Source: Stichopus chloronotus (taxonomy: Eukaryota; Echinodermata; Holothuroidea; Aspidochirotida; Stichopodidae). From it: a stretch of DNA of 64,000 nucleotides. Of this stretch, positions 1 to 13,090 are shown one piece after another. Position 1 is the first letter of the stretch. Every line of letters begins with the position of its first letter. Made by a program: the position numbers and the translations under genes. The notes below the pieces were generated by a model that had not been told where the DNA came from, ran no database searches, and worked only from the letters and a program-made list of their open reading frames with translations. Where the stretch lies: NCBI GenBank assembly GCA_021234535.1, contig CM037843.1, forward strand, positions 2,250,820-2,314,819. The letters run 5' to 3'.

Positions 1-3000
1 AGCCTGTTTCACAAAAGTTTTGTTCGAGCGATGTTGTTTGAATCGATTTGATAGATGACTTGAAAGTGAGGATAGATTTTCATCTTTAGACAGGTTTTCT
101 GGGCAGATTTTACAATATCGAAAATTCTTGCAGTTTAATGTTTTAATTTTAATAGTTTCATTGGGCATTTCTTTTTACTGAAAGAAACTATAACGATAAT
201 TATAAAAGTTAACTTTTTGTCGTTTAGAAATCGTGCCACGCGATACCGAAATCAGTAACAGTAAGATTATTATAACCAATGCAGTCCACTGATAACAACT
301 AAGTAGCTAAATTTGTTTTAAGTTTTTTTCCTTTCAGCAAACCTTAAGGAATCACTTACAGCTGCAGGGTTCCTTCACATTTTGCAAATATATGTGCAAT
401 GTTGTAATTATAGTTGAGTGCAGGAACAATATGACCGCTATTGGCATGGCAGCCTTGTGAAGTGCGTGCGTGCTCCTGCGTCGTACGATATGGTAGTTGA
501 ATGACTAATTTACAAGACCATGTAAACCTAAGCTAACCCCATCATTTAGAGCCTTGTGACGGGCCCTGCGAGTATCCAGTTCTTTTCACCTCAAGTCAAA
601 CAATATTTAGCGGAACCGGGTCCCTGCGGTGAAATTAATCCCCTCTGTTTCGATGACTGATGTATTATATTCTTGTATCTAGAGAGTTATACTCTGTTTC
701 GAAATAGAGACCGCAATGTCACATAGTGACCACCCCACGACGCAAAAAATATGCGTTCTTTATAGCCTTTACCATTTCTGTCTTCGTGGCGTAATGTGTA
801 AATGGCATGAAAAAAGTTTTTTTTTTAGTCTGGAGTGTAATTCATGATTTCGTGTTCAAGGTAGATTTTAGTGTTGATCGTACGTAAGGTCTTCTTTACA
901 TTCGAAATTTTGTAATACGCACGCGTGCGTTTCATTAATATTCTTTGTGCGTGGATGATCTTCAGGAATTATTGATAGCTGCTTACACGAGCTACCTCAC
1001 GCATGGAGAGAGCAAAATTTATTGCGTTAGCTTACTAACTTTGTGTCTACACAGAAGATTGTTCATGTCTATAATATTTTTATTTGCAAACTTTTTGCTT
1101 TTGCATGAATTAGTTATATCTATGGCATTTGCCTCACCTCTGCGACCCTTTTCTAGCCCTAAATATACGTGAACATGATAACGAGGAGACTCTACTGTTC
1201 AGTTTCGAAAAATGTACAGTGCACTAATTCATTGACCTTTATCTTTGTGTTTGATGTTTGACCATTAATCCATATCTGTATCATTGCAATTTATGAGACT
1301 GTTCTACCCTACCGAAAGACAAAAATGATGGACCTTTGAATCTGAAATATTCAGAATATCGACTGTACAATAAAACATGACAGCTTTGTGGATATATTTT
1401 GAACACAATCTTGGCTTCTTTGATCTCTCTGTCTTCCTTTATGTGTGTGCGTCTTACATTTGCTATGTTATTACATTGTCGAAGCTGGGTTTGAATATGG
1501 CAATTTCTATTCAATTCCACTTCAGCTGATTGGAAAATATCGATCCTAACATCCTTCCCTCACCCCCACCCCACCCCACCCTACTACATATCCTCTAATT
1601 CCTGCAATTTCTCATTTGATCGTGGTACCTCGATTATATTGACCTTCAGTAATTTATTATTTGACAGTATCGTTATTGTTTTATTATTATTATCAATCTT
1701 AAATTTTATCACCCTATCTTCGTTTGTGGTAAGTACACCTTGAAGAATGAACAGCCTAAGGAGGACACTTGTACTGGGTGTCTTGCTATAATTTCCAGCC
1801 CAAATAGAAAATAAATGTATCGACGTTTTTGTTTTACCTATGTTCTGCAACATTTGTCTATTTGAGTATATGATATACAATGTCGGATGATACGTTTCAA
1901 ATCGCAGGATCAGTGTCGACAAAATACTTTAAGTACAAAACTCATTGTATTCCTTCCCCATGTTCCTTACATTTTAATATCTTTTTATCTAAATTGTTCA
2001 TTTTGTTATCATTCTTACATTTCCTCTTTTCTAATAAGGACACAAAAGGTAGCAAAGACTTTTGACGAGGTGACTGTGAATATAAAGTGAAATTTGAATC
2101 TTTAAATAAAAACATTTTGATGAACGAACAGTTAAAGTGCATCTTCACATAATCCGTTGAAAGCATGCGTTCGGTTGTCAGCTCCCTATGTATGTACCTG
2201 TAACATAATTACATTTTGCCGGTAGTATGGGGGGTATTAAATATCACTTTCAACATAACAAAACTATAACAAATTGGACAAAAATAGACAGCTGACTCAA
2301 TCGAACAACAGTTCAGTCATGAGACATCAACAAGGAGAAAATCAATCCGTTTTGAAACGATCGAAAAAGATATAACGTGTTCATCTACATTGGACATGAA
2401 ACTAAAACAACGTATGACAGCATATCACTTTCGTTTCATACCTATCATTTTACAATGTGACGGGCTGTGCATATGTCGACGAATTTCAAAACGTTAAACA
2501 CACACACAAACACAAATATCAGGGTAGCATAGTCACGCAGAATCGACTTCATACAAAACACACAACAAAATATATAGTCAGCCTAGGATTCCTTCCAGAA
2601 CTGCAACTTTTTCACCTATGTAATGAGAAATCTCTCATCACCGTGACACGTCTTGCACTAATACAGAGCAAAGAGTTTATTATAATTTCCTCTTTTCTGT
2701 TCAGCAAAAGACTTCTTTTTCATTTCTTCGTTGATGACTTTTTGTCCATTTGAATAATGGACGGGACATCGATTGTATACAAAACTCATCACTTGGCTTT
2801 CACAAACCTAACAAGTATAAAGAATGTCCTAACCCGAAGGATGGGTACATGCATCTTATGGATTTTCAACATTCAACCTCTTTTGCATGTATTTTGCTAG
2901 GTACTATGTTCTCCGGGGTTATGTCTGTCTGTATGTCTTTCTGACTGTTTGCCAGTCTCTGTTAATCCTCTTCCGTCTTTCCTATAATATTAATGTTCTA

Positions 3001-6000
3001 AAACTAAAAATTGAACGTACTTACACGTATTTCTTCTGGGAATGAGAAGTCTTAACGTTATTCATTTGTTTAAAGGGATTCATTGAGCTGGTTTGCAAAG
3101 TTCATGATAGTTTGTCACACCTGTTGAGCATTGCTAATATCCTGATGTAAATGGCCAAAAGAGATTCTAAGAGCCCCTTTAAGCTTGTTTCTAAGTATGG
3201 AACCGTGACAAATACAATTGGTGTTATAGTTAATTAAAATTATACCCTGAAGTCTCTTTGTACACCGCCATAGACAGTTTAATCACGTGACTTCTAGATG
3301 TAGTGTTTGTTCGCATTCACTTTTAATCGCCATCTAGCATGACACAAACCATCGAATTCACAATGCCATGAGTTTATAACATTTTCAGTGATTTTGCAGA
3401 TTTGGCTTTTAACGGGGAAAGGGGGGGGGGGGGTGTCGGATCTATTAAAGTAACTCTTATTCTTTAGATGTATCGGAAATAATTCTAACAAGCACACGAA
3501 GCATTTTTATTTTTTGTTATCAAATCTTCGTTGAGCCTTTAGCTTTTGGTGACAGTTTCAAGGCAACTGGAATGCTACTAACTTGATTGTCAATGTGACT
3601 AGGTTTGTGCCAGGTGGTTAACACGGCAATTATTTGATCACGTGCTGCCTTAGCGACAGGTCATTTACTCGGAAGACAACCGTCAGAAATACTAATGGGA
3701 CTGAATGGGTTATGCAAAATGAAGGGAACACCGTAAACAAAAAAAAAAAACAAAAAAAAAACTAACATCTAATACATAAAGCTCCACCCATCATTCTCAA
3801 AAGAATCGAATTCGCCGTCCCTACAGGGTTTACAAACCCGGCTTCGAGGCTTTGATTATTGTTTCAATTTAAACTAACTTTAGACTAAATAAAAACACAT
3901 TGTTATGTTTAAGATCCAGTTACATGTTTGTATCTATAGGGCCATGACCAATAGGAGGAGGGTATTTTGTTGTTCGAAATTGGATTCTCCTAAGGTCTTT
4001 CTACCAGGAACTATACCGTTCACTACAGTAGTACTTGTTGATGCTTAGAAAAGTTTGTAGAATTACAGTTTCAGTTTATAATTGGGAGGAGAAGAATGTG
4101 ATTCATCAAATTCGGTGCTGCTGGGAGGTGAGCTAAAAAAAAAAAGTTAGAAAGCCTTTATGTTATGATAGCTGTTTGCCCAAACTGAAAGCATGCTTCT
4201 GATAACACAAGTATGTTAAAGTAACATATATCATTCAAATTAAAACTGCAGATTTATGTAGTTTTGCTTAATAACGGTATAGACTATTCATTTTACCGGT
4301 GTTTTATTTCTTGGAGGTTAAAGTTCTGAGCGTGTCAGATGGTGCAGTGGACACATCGGACTGTGGAAAAGCATTATTTCGAATCTATTTTGTGTCAAAT
4401 GATTACTTTTAACTACTTTAGAGTTACCAGCTACTTCAAGTTCAAATATCAGATAGCATTACGTTTTCCAGTTCGTCTTGAAAAGTTATACGTTCTATTT
4501 CTTCGTATGTATCACGTACGATACAAAAAACCAAATTCCTTATGAATTTTTACATCGCTCACTATTTTTGTTTTCTTTTTATGAAGTGAGAAAAGGTATA
4601 CCATTTCATAACTGTAACTGAGAGAGCTGTAAATTTACACTAAGAAATCACAAATCACATGTTACTACACAGATCACTGATAAGAAATAACTAAATAGGA
4701 TTACAAGATCATACAACCTTGGAATTCTACAATTTTAAACTTTGAATAGATTAAACTTTTATCCTTTATTTTTTTTTCCATATCGTTTAGAAGAAACGCT
4801 TCACCGTGGAATTTCATATAGTTACACTACCAGGACAGACAAGACCAAGTTATCATCTCTAACCAGTATCGATTTCACCAGCTCCCTGTAAACTACAATT
4901 AAAGATGTTCGGATTATTCATAGTTTCTTTCTCTCTCTCTCCCTTTTTGTTTTTCTTTTGCTCTGAGCGGATGTCAGATTGAGGAGCGATATATAGCAAA
5001 CTACAGCTTTAAACCGTTAGACAATAAAACACAAATACTTATTTCTCCCGACGAAGTTTCACTCTTTCACATTGGGCGATGACAATAACTTACGTTTAAA
5101 GCGGAAAATGATGAAATTACATGTAACTGAATAATGATAAAAAACAAACTGTTATAGCTTATTTCACGGCGTGGTTAGAGGAGTTGAAGGTCGGTTACGG
5201 CTGGTAGCAGAAGACATCTTGAAGGCAAAAATTACGACAGGATTCCAACTTCCTTTGAATTAGATGATAACCTACACCATATTATGTACGGATTTTTACT
5301 TGAACTCAGGCTATGTAAAGAGTTTCAGACTCTAATTTTTTTTTTCTTTCGTGTAATCTGTCCTCGAAGTATCACAATTTTAAATGCAGATTATGAAATG
5401 TTCTCAGGAAGTTTTTCTACAAGCTGTAATATTATACAGCTGCAAACGAGGCCGTCTGAATTACAGTATAATTATAAGCATGATACATATTTAGAGGTAG
5501 AGGGAGAAATGGAAGGAGGGTAGGCAAGTGGTATAAGCAGTAGAAGGCCGGGAACAGCCTATAGCGACCTCAAAAGGACACAGCTAGGTCAGGCTAGCAA
5601 AGGAAAGAATATAGGACCTGGAAGAAAAGAGAACTCTTTTACAGTAATGGGAAGAATAAGTGAAATGCTCAAGGAAGAGATCGGATAGAAAATGATCAAG
5701 ATTCTGATGGCTCATCACAGTTGGGAGGACTCACATGAGAATGGATTATTTACCATCCACAGTAAGAATTTAAATAAATAAGAAAAAAATAACCGGTCAA
5801 ATCAATTGCTGACCTAGATATTGGGAGAAGGAAGGAGGGACGGAGGTTACCGGCTGGCTTGACAGGGCATGTTCAAATGTAACGTGTGGGCCTATTTATA
5901 AAGAATCTATTTATTTCACCAGGACGGCGGAGGTGAGGAGTAACAACATGTTGTCTTCACAGCAAAAATTAAAAAGCAAAATCACGAGATACAATGAAAA

Positions 6001-8857
6001 ATACAGTAAAAAAAAAAGAATTCAAAGATAGTCCTCGATAAAGGTGATGTTTGATTCTCAATTGCTGAAGGTACTGAAGGATTCACATTCCAATAACATG
6101 ATCTATAGGGAGATAGTTCCTCCACTTGGGCGATTTCCTACTTCATAATATGCACGTAAACTGAAATAAAATTTAACTTCCATAGAGTAACGTGAACTAC
6201 GGTACATTCTAAACAATGTCACTGTTTTGACACCGATAGGTACCTGAGCTCAGTATACTGTTATACTGGTACGTCTACTTCCAACCCTGGTGCAGTTCCT
6301 TGTTTCCCCTGCCCTAACTGTTGGTACACGTTGTTGAAATATATTCTAGCAACTCTTCACCCGTGTAAATCTCATGGTGACGTCATCACTAACGTCTCCT
6401 GAAATCGACATACACGCACATGTGATTGGAGAAAATAAAAACAAAGTAAAAAAAAAAAATCTGAAACAGTCGTGTGTAAATTTTCGTCATTGCCTTCAAG
6501 TGTATAGGTGAATACCCACATGACCTTTTATACCTGGTCCAAAAAATCACATAGTACGAATGTGTGAGACCTCCTCAATGCACAGGCTCAGTGTACAGTG
6601 ACTTCTTTTCTGATTTATCACAGAATAGTGTGTTGTTCTTATTCAGACTGCTCAGCTTCATTATACTCTGAAATAACGGTTGTCATTCAGGAAAGATAAT
6701 CAGATTTTCGTTGAATCTGATGGAGCAGTGACCTGATTGATGAAAATTTCCAGTTCGAATTCCTATCTTAGATGTCCCGAATAAAGCACTTTTACAACAA
6801 CGATTCTTTTTATATCACTATAATAATGTCATCTTCACAAGTATGCACTCACGTGACTAACAACAAGTTCGGATTTTGATCCTCGCGCAGGGCGACCTTG
6901 ACAAGAATTTTTCTCTGAGAAAACTCAGAGAATTTGCTTTCCTTCTCCTCGATTTCGGCATTTCAGAGATAATATCGTCAACATTTTGTAAGTCTAGGAG
7001 CCATATTTGAAGCTTAATCTACGGTTCACTATGTCGTCAAATTCTTTTGTCACTGAGAATGTTGAATCAAATACCCCCCACCCCCCACACACACCAGTCG
7101 CACCCACCCTCCTACGCAATTACTTACACAGTGAGACTTCTCCAGTTTAACTAGGAAAACGAGTTCATGGAAATGAACCAAACAGGAAAAAGGTGACCTG
7201 TAGATATGAACGGCGATTTAGATGAAATAATAATGATAGATACATTTTAAAGATGGTCTTCTCGTCTTCAAGGCTATTCTTATTCAGATAACATCTGTCA
7301 GACTATGTAATCTTTGAACAGTCGCTGTTGTATTATCAGCAAAGTTCTTGCAAAATAGGCCTATTTTATGCAGTGAAGAATGTGAGCGATTTAACCTATG
7401 CTGTTACGTCAGAAGTGTGGTGGAAGGGGAAAATGTACTAGGAATTGTGTTTGTGTGTGTGGAATAGAGGTGAGGACTGAGGAGTGTATGGGGAAAGGGA
7501 CGCCGTCAGGGTCTGATTGTGTGTGTGTGGGGGGGGGGGCACATATCGCCATATACGTCTATGAACACACATCACATATCGCCATACGTCTACGACATAT
7601 CAGGGGCCTACCCAGGCAGGGGAGGTCTGGCCGGAGGGCTTTGTGCGGGCAGGGCCATCAAAGCGGTGCGCAAACCAGTCCGCGAGGAGAACACCGGAAA
7701 TTACTTAGATGAAAACACAGCCCAGATCACCGAAACAGCATTTTTGAACCACTTTTACTTTCTGCTTACCTTACGCCTAGCCTCACCCTTCACAAATAAA
7801 TGTATCTCCCATTTGGTTTTTAGTAAATTTACTTTTGGAGTAAAAAAAATATTATTGAGGGGCATGTGTCGGCCCATCCCCACATTGAAGTCCCACCTTG
7901 TCGGCGCCAGAGGGTGGGGAAAGTAAAATCTTAAAGCCTCTTTACTGTTACTTAATTTTACATCACTTTGTAATTAGACCAACGTGAGGTATGTGTAACT
8001 CAAGACCTTTGGCCACTGTTGTGTAGATGTAGAATTCACACACACACACGCACACACACACACACGCACGCACACACATACAGGTTTGTCACACTTGTGA
8101 CCCCTCAGTCGTACAGCATAGACAGGCCAAATTTTTCTTTCACATTCTTTACTGCTCATCGTTGCTCATGTTTCGTGTCCAACTATCATGTACCTTCAAG
8201 TTCTATCAATTTTGAGTTTTGTTTTACTTATGGTGACTCAAAGTGACTTTTGGGCTGTACTTCACGTGAGAAGGGTACCATTCGATTGAGAAGTGACTTA
8301 CAAATACCTGTCGTAAAATTACCATTTCACAATCCATCAATGAGTTTCATGTAAGTAGACCTTTAATTTAAAGTGGCACGGATTATGGTCCCACGTTGTT
8401 ACTTTGATCAAATGCACATGATTTTTCATGTCAGAAAGAGATGAGAAAGCTAAACAGCCAAATAGACACAAGTGGTTACAAAGGAAAGCAAAAGAAAAGT
8501 AAAAAGTGAAAAAATAGGATATTAAGATACTCGAAGCAACTTTGGATCTAAAGTATATACGAATACTTCATACCATTATAGCGTGACGTGAGCAATCAGA
8601 GAATGATAAAAACATAACTTTAATTTACACAGTGATGGCATACGAGAACATGTTTTTTTCTTCTGATACATGCAGTCACCCCATATTTGGCGCACTTTTG
8701 GAAGGCTATCGCCGACATTTCAAATGTCCCGATGAGCCATGAAAATTTCAAGGAATGCACAACAAATGGATTCATAATCGTGAATCACATCACTGTGGTA
8801 AGATTCAAGACGGTTCGGATCACTTTCTGAGCAACGTTACATTACCACAGTGATAGC
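1..8857. other. No recognisable gene
   Basis: I found no coding exon or known family. Short open frames are compatible with chance. Present are homopolymers (G13 at about 3420-3432, A/T runs) and short GT/CA tracts near 7443-7540 and 8036-8082. The GC-richer patch at 7595-7700 (GGGGCCTACCCAGGCAGGGG) looks like part of a repeat rather than a gene. Confidence 0.5.
8036..8082. repeat. (CA)n microsatellite
   Basis: About 47 bp of ACACAC with CG interruptions, not associated with a recognisable element. Confidence 0.85.
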
Positions 8858-9121
8858 TTTTTTATTCGGGGGGGGGGGCGGAGGAGGAGGGGCCTCATTA
8901 ATGGGGCACTGTATATACATGATCAATATTCTAAGCATACATATCTGTAGTTTTTTCTGGGGGGGGTAGGAGGAGGGGCCTCATTATTAGGGTACTCTAT
9001 ATACATGATCAATGTCCTTAGCATACATATCTGTTTTTTCGGGGGGAGGGGTAAGAGGAGGGGCCTCATTAATGGGGTACTGAATATACATGATCAATGT
9101 CCTAAGCATACATATCTGTAG
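8858..9121. repeat. Three-copy tandem repeat with poly-G heads
   Basis: Three units of about 82-93 bp, each starting with a T-run and G-run (up to G10), then GGAGGGGCCTCATTA, TATACATGATCAAT and GCATACATATCTG. The units are over 85 percent alike by eye, so the duplication is fairly recent. Confidence 0.75.
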
Positions 9122-12100
9122 AAAACATCAGGCATTGTTCTAGCTGGAGTGCTGAATCACTGCTTGGAGCTAAGTTTGAAAGGTGGAGGAGCTGGGACTT
9201 TCGATGGTACTCTCCGACGTTATTAAGTTCTCTATATTGTCCTCCCATACCAAGCTCCAAAGCACTGAAACTAACAATACAAACCTAACCTATATCTGAT
9301 AGAAACATGAATAAACATGATATTCGCCATAGCTAATTACACTCAATCCGTACTATGATGGATATGATGTATCCAGGGGCGTAGCCAGTTTTTTGTGTGA
9401 GGGGACAAAATCGACTCATGGTCCCCATTTTTTGACTGCTGTCATAGGGGAGGGGTATGGGAGGGGGGTGTTGCCCTGTTCAGGATTAAGCCAGAATTTC
9501 AAATTGCTCAGTCCACAGATAGGCCTACGTGGCATGAGGAGAGGTCTAAGGGAATGGGGGACCTCCCTAATACTTTGCTTGAAAGGATCATGCTTGTCCT
9601 TCTTCGTGGTGCAATGCAAAATTGCTTGCAACCATGAGCCTAAAAAAAGACTATCGCCGCTATCGGTTAGTGTGGAACGTAGAAGAAGAGTGTTGGCTTT
9701 TCAAACCATCCAGATGGCCGGAAACGGCACATCTCGGGTGTTCCAAGCTGCAGGTACCCAGCCTTGAAATAGGGATCTCAGGCCTGCAATTTCTCAGTTG
9801 GGTCTAATGAGATTAAAATCAATGTTGGAAACATGGTAATACATATCAGATGTCTTGAAATGATATACAAGGATCATAATGAATTAGTCATCCTCTTTTC
9901 ATATATTCTCGGAATAGTTGGCAAATAGTAGGGGAGGGGAGGGTGTTGAACATACTTTTAGACCTCACCATTGGTTGACAATGAACGATTTCTGAGCTTG
10001 GAAATGAAAATGAAAATTGGGGCACGAACATTATTTAAAGGCTGTATTGCATCACCCTAAGCTATATTTTTACCTCCCGGAAAGCAAAATTCTCAACTGG
10101 TTCTAAGTTACAGTATTCTGAGATTGATAGCAAATTCGAAAGATGCAGAGCAGCTCGTATTACACAGCGTACACAGGGATCCATTGTTTTGATTACACAT
10201 GTGGAGGAATTTAAGACAGGCTGAGGGAGGGACTAGAGGTAGGTGGTTGGGAGAATTGAAACTGTCTAGGGTGATGAGTTTTTGTCTTTAATGCAAAGAA
10301 GCGTCGGAGAACCCGATAGTTTTTTTTCTTTTTCTTTTTTTGGGGGGGGGGGGACGCCTGGGCAAAACGTGTGCTTGCTTCATGTACCCGCTTTAAAACA
10401 TTTCCACCTTTTTTCAAAAATGAAAATGACGTCTATTTAAGAAGTAGAATTGACATACTTTAAGAAGTAGAATTAACCTAGGGGCCTACTTTTAAATAGT
10501 AATATGACAGAATATTGGAACATATTGGCAATAGCTTTAGTTTGTATTGACAACCAATATACTTTTGAGGGATTTACTTTTTTTTTAATCCAACGTTAGG
10601 ATTGGAAGAAACAGGGGAACATCGTTTCTAGAATCTATCACTCACATGTCTCAATTGACAGCTCGGGGAGGCGTATTGACAAATTGATGCGTCCTGCTTG
10701 AAATAAATATGTCGACGGTTCTGCTGCGGATTTCTTCCGCTAGCCGCATACTCGTATACTGCGTATAAGCAACAGGCGCATGTATCGCCAATCAAAACCT
10801 TGAATCAACGATTTCACACCTTTATGAACACCTTGTTTCAGCTGTGTTGTTCATCTGTTTCTTAGTTTTCAATGTCATAAAAAAGATCACATTTGCGAAG
10901 CCCGGCTGTTTCCCTTCCCCTCAGTTTAGGCCTCACTTCTCCCCAATTCCGTCAACCAGTCATCCCTCCTTCCTTTTCTCGTTTTATTTTTTTCTTTTTT
11001 GCTCTCCATTATTTTTCAAAATCATCCATCCCGTCCTCAACATTTCTGTGGGCACTCTGCCCCACGCCACCCCCCCCCCCCCCCGCCTGCTACGCCACTG
11101 GATGTATCACTATAATTCTCGCGACAGGGATCTGCTAACGTTTAATTACGTTTCTGACCGTAACCTAACATACTCTTACGATCCTGATATGAGTTATGAT
11201 AGTAGACACGGACGTATACATGTGGGATCCTTACAACTTAACAAAACGCAGCGAGTATTTGTTACTGCTTTGAAATGAGCCACTTTTATCGGCTTACTAA
11301 GCACAACAAATTGGTCGCCGCTCGTACTGGCAGTACGGGTGCCACCCGACGGAACATAAAACACAGTAGGCTATGATAGCCTATATTCAGAACATTGCCC
11401 CAACTGGCCGTGTAAACTTAATAGGATAATTTGGAAATACTTTAAAGCCAACTGGTGACCTGCAATTAGACACATCGGAATACTGATGACGTAAATCTTC
11501 CCTAATAACCATTCACAACCACAAATGATCTTCAACCTCCAAAGAAAACAAATCGTGTACTCAATCATGTCCACCTACCTGTGCATAGAGATACTAAATC
11601 AACGATGCTTCCTTCCTCGCGGTGTAGCCTTTGCAACATTTCCACGATCCATATTCATACATCTGTATCTTTTGTTGACAGCCTTTACAACTGACGCATA
11701 ATACATGCCCTTGAATGATATGGTCCAAAAGTGAAATCGTCTTCATTTGAATTTTCCACCATAAATGGTAGAATACAATGTACGGTTGAAAACCAAACCA
11801 TGTATACTTGAGACTGAAGGAAAAACCCACGCGCTATGTTGACTCCCTGCCCCAGAAAAGACGCCTTTGTTTGTGCTTCCTATCTTAACAATAGCGGCGG
11901 ATATGTACTTCTATGGTTCTATAAAGGCATGTGCTTGAAGGCATGTTTTTTAAAGACCCCACATGGTTTGCCGACCCCCCACCGTCACCACTTTCTTTTT
12001 GTCTTTTCGTGTGCACTATTTACGAAAACTTTGAAAAGCAAAGCGCTGCGTTCTTCCATTGACTACTTTATCCTATTGACATCAACTGGTGGGGCAGTTC

Positions 12101-12603
12101 CTACTTTTCACCAAAAAATTCATTTATCAGTAAGAAACACTATGCACGGAGAAAGTATGTTAACTATTTCTTCCAACTTTGTCCCTATCCTGTCGTACAG
12201 CAAGAGGAAGAACCATTTTAGAGAAATATGCACCTCATTCATGACGGCCAAACCCAGCTCACATAGACACAAATCATACATTCATTCCAAATTATTACTA
12301 AGTCTAAATTATAATTATACTGCAAATTAAAATATTTTAGAGACTAACTTCACAGTTGTATAATTTGTTGCACCAAATCGCATTTAAGGAAACTTAGTTA
12401 CAGAAGTTTCCAAAGGGGGAAACTCCCCTCACACACTCGTCCGTTATATCATATCGCTGTGCATCCAGTTTGACCCCTCTCAAAGTACTTGGATCTGCCA
12501 GGACTCCTTCAGTGAAGTGAATTAGACCCCCCCCCCCCCCGCATCGTTCTCTTGTCAACGGTTGCTATATGGAAATTAGCAGTGGATATTGTAACTGGCA
12601 AAA
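9122..12603. other. No recognisable gene; repeat-end fragments
   Basis: Contains two oppositely oriented fragments of a GGGGCGTAGCCAG-type repeat end: CAGGGGCGTAGCCAG at 9373-9387 and its reverse type GCCTGCTACGCCACTGG at 11084-11100. Poly-G and poly-C runs lie near 10341-10353, 11070-11085 and 12526-12540. The open frames at 9393-9767, 10844-11278 and 11836-12330 have no recognisable product. Confidence 0.45.
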
Positions 12604-13064
12604 GGTAGCATACCCTATATAGACGTTGGAGATCCCTCTGCATTTTGTTCGCCGTCGGTGAAATACCCTAATAGGGACATTTGGGCAACTTTTTTGGTAC
12701 TTTATCCTTTAAGATGGGTCCTTTTGTGGATTGAATATCGAAGTAGGCGAGTTAAAGTATACATGTTGTGAAAATGGGGGAAATTGAAGCAATTATCGAA
12801 AAGTTATGGAATCTTAGGTGGCGGAGCATCATCGTTGGAGGCGATGTGTGATTTGGTCCCAGTGACAAGGTGTGCTAACGTCGACGGCCTCTAGCAGAAA
12901 ATCTAACCACGTAAGATACGAAAAACTGAAGAAGCCAAGAATGGCCAATGTATCAGCTTTCCAAAGAGTGGCAACTTATATCTGTTGAAAACTTCTACCA
13001 GGCTTTAAAAACCTTTGCGATTTAGTGTGTAAGTCAATGGGGAAATTAATAGGGGTATGCTACC
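12604..13064. mobile_element. MITE with GGTAGCATACCC inverted ends
   Basis: The left end GGTAGCATACCCTAT (12604-12618) and right end ATAGGGGTATGCTACC (13049-13064) are inverted repeats with one indel. Both sides are flanked by AAAA, a possible 4-bp target duplication. At 461 bp and with no open frame, it is a typical non-autonomous DNA transposon. Superfamily not assigned. Confidence 0.6.
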
Positions 13065-13090
13065 AAAAGGTGCCTGTGGTGAGATTAACC

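Noticed and set aside
7398..7926. Two overlapping open frames near a GT microsatellite
   Set aside because: Begin in GT/G repeats and continue through a repeat-like GC-rich patch; no protein family visible.
10844..11278. Open frame of 144 codons on the plus strand
   Set aside because: Runs through pyrimidine-rich and poly-C sequence at a repeat end; composition explains the lack of stops.
11836..12330. Open frame of 164 codons on the plus strand
   Set aside because: No recognisable domain, no supporting splice or codon-bias signal and no neighbouring exon; length is within chance for this much sequence.
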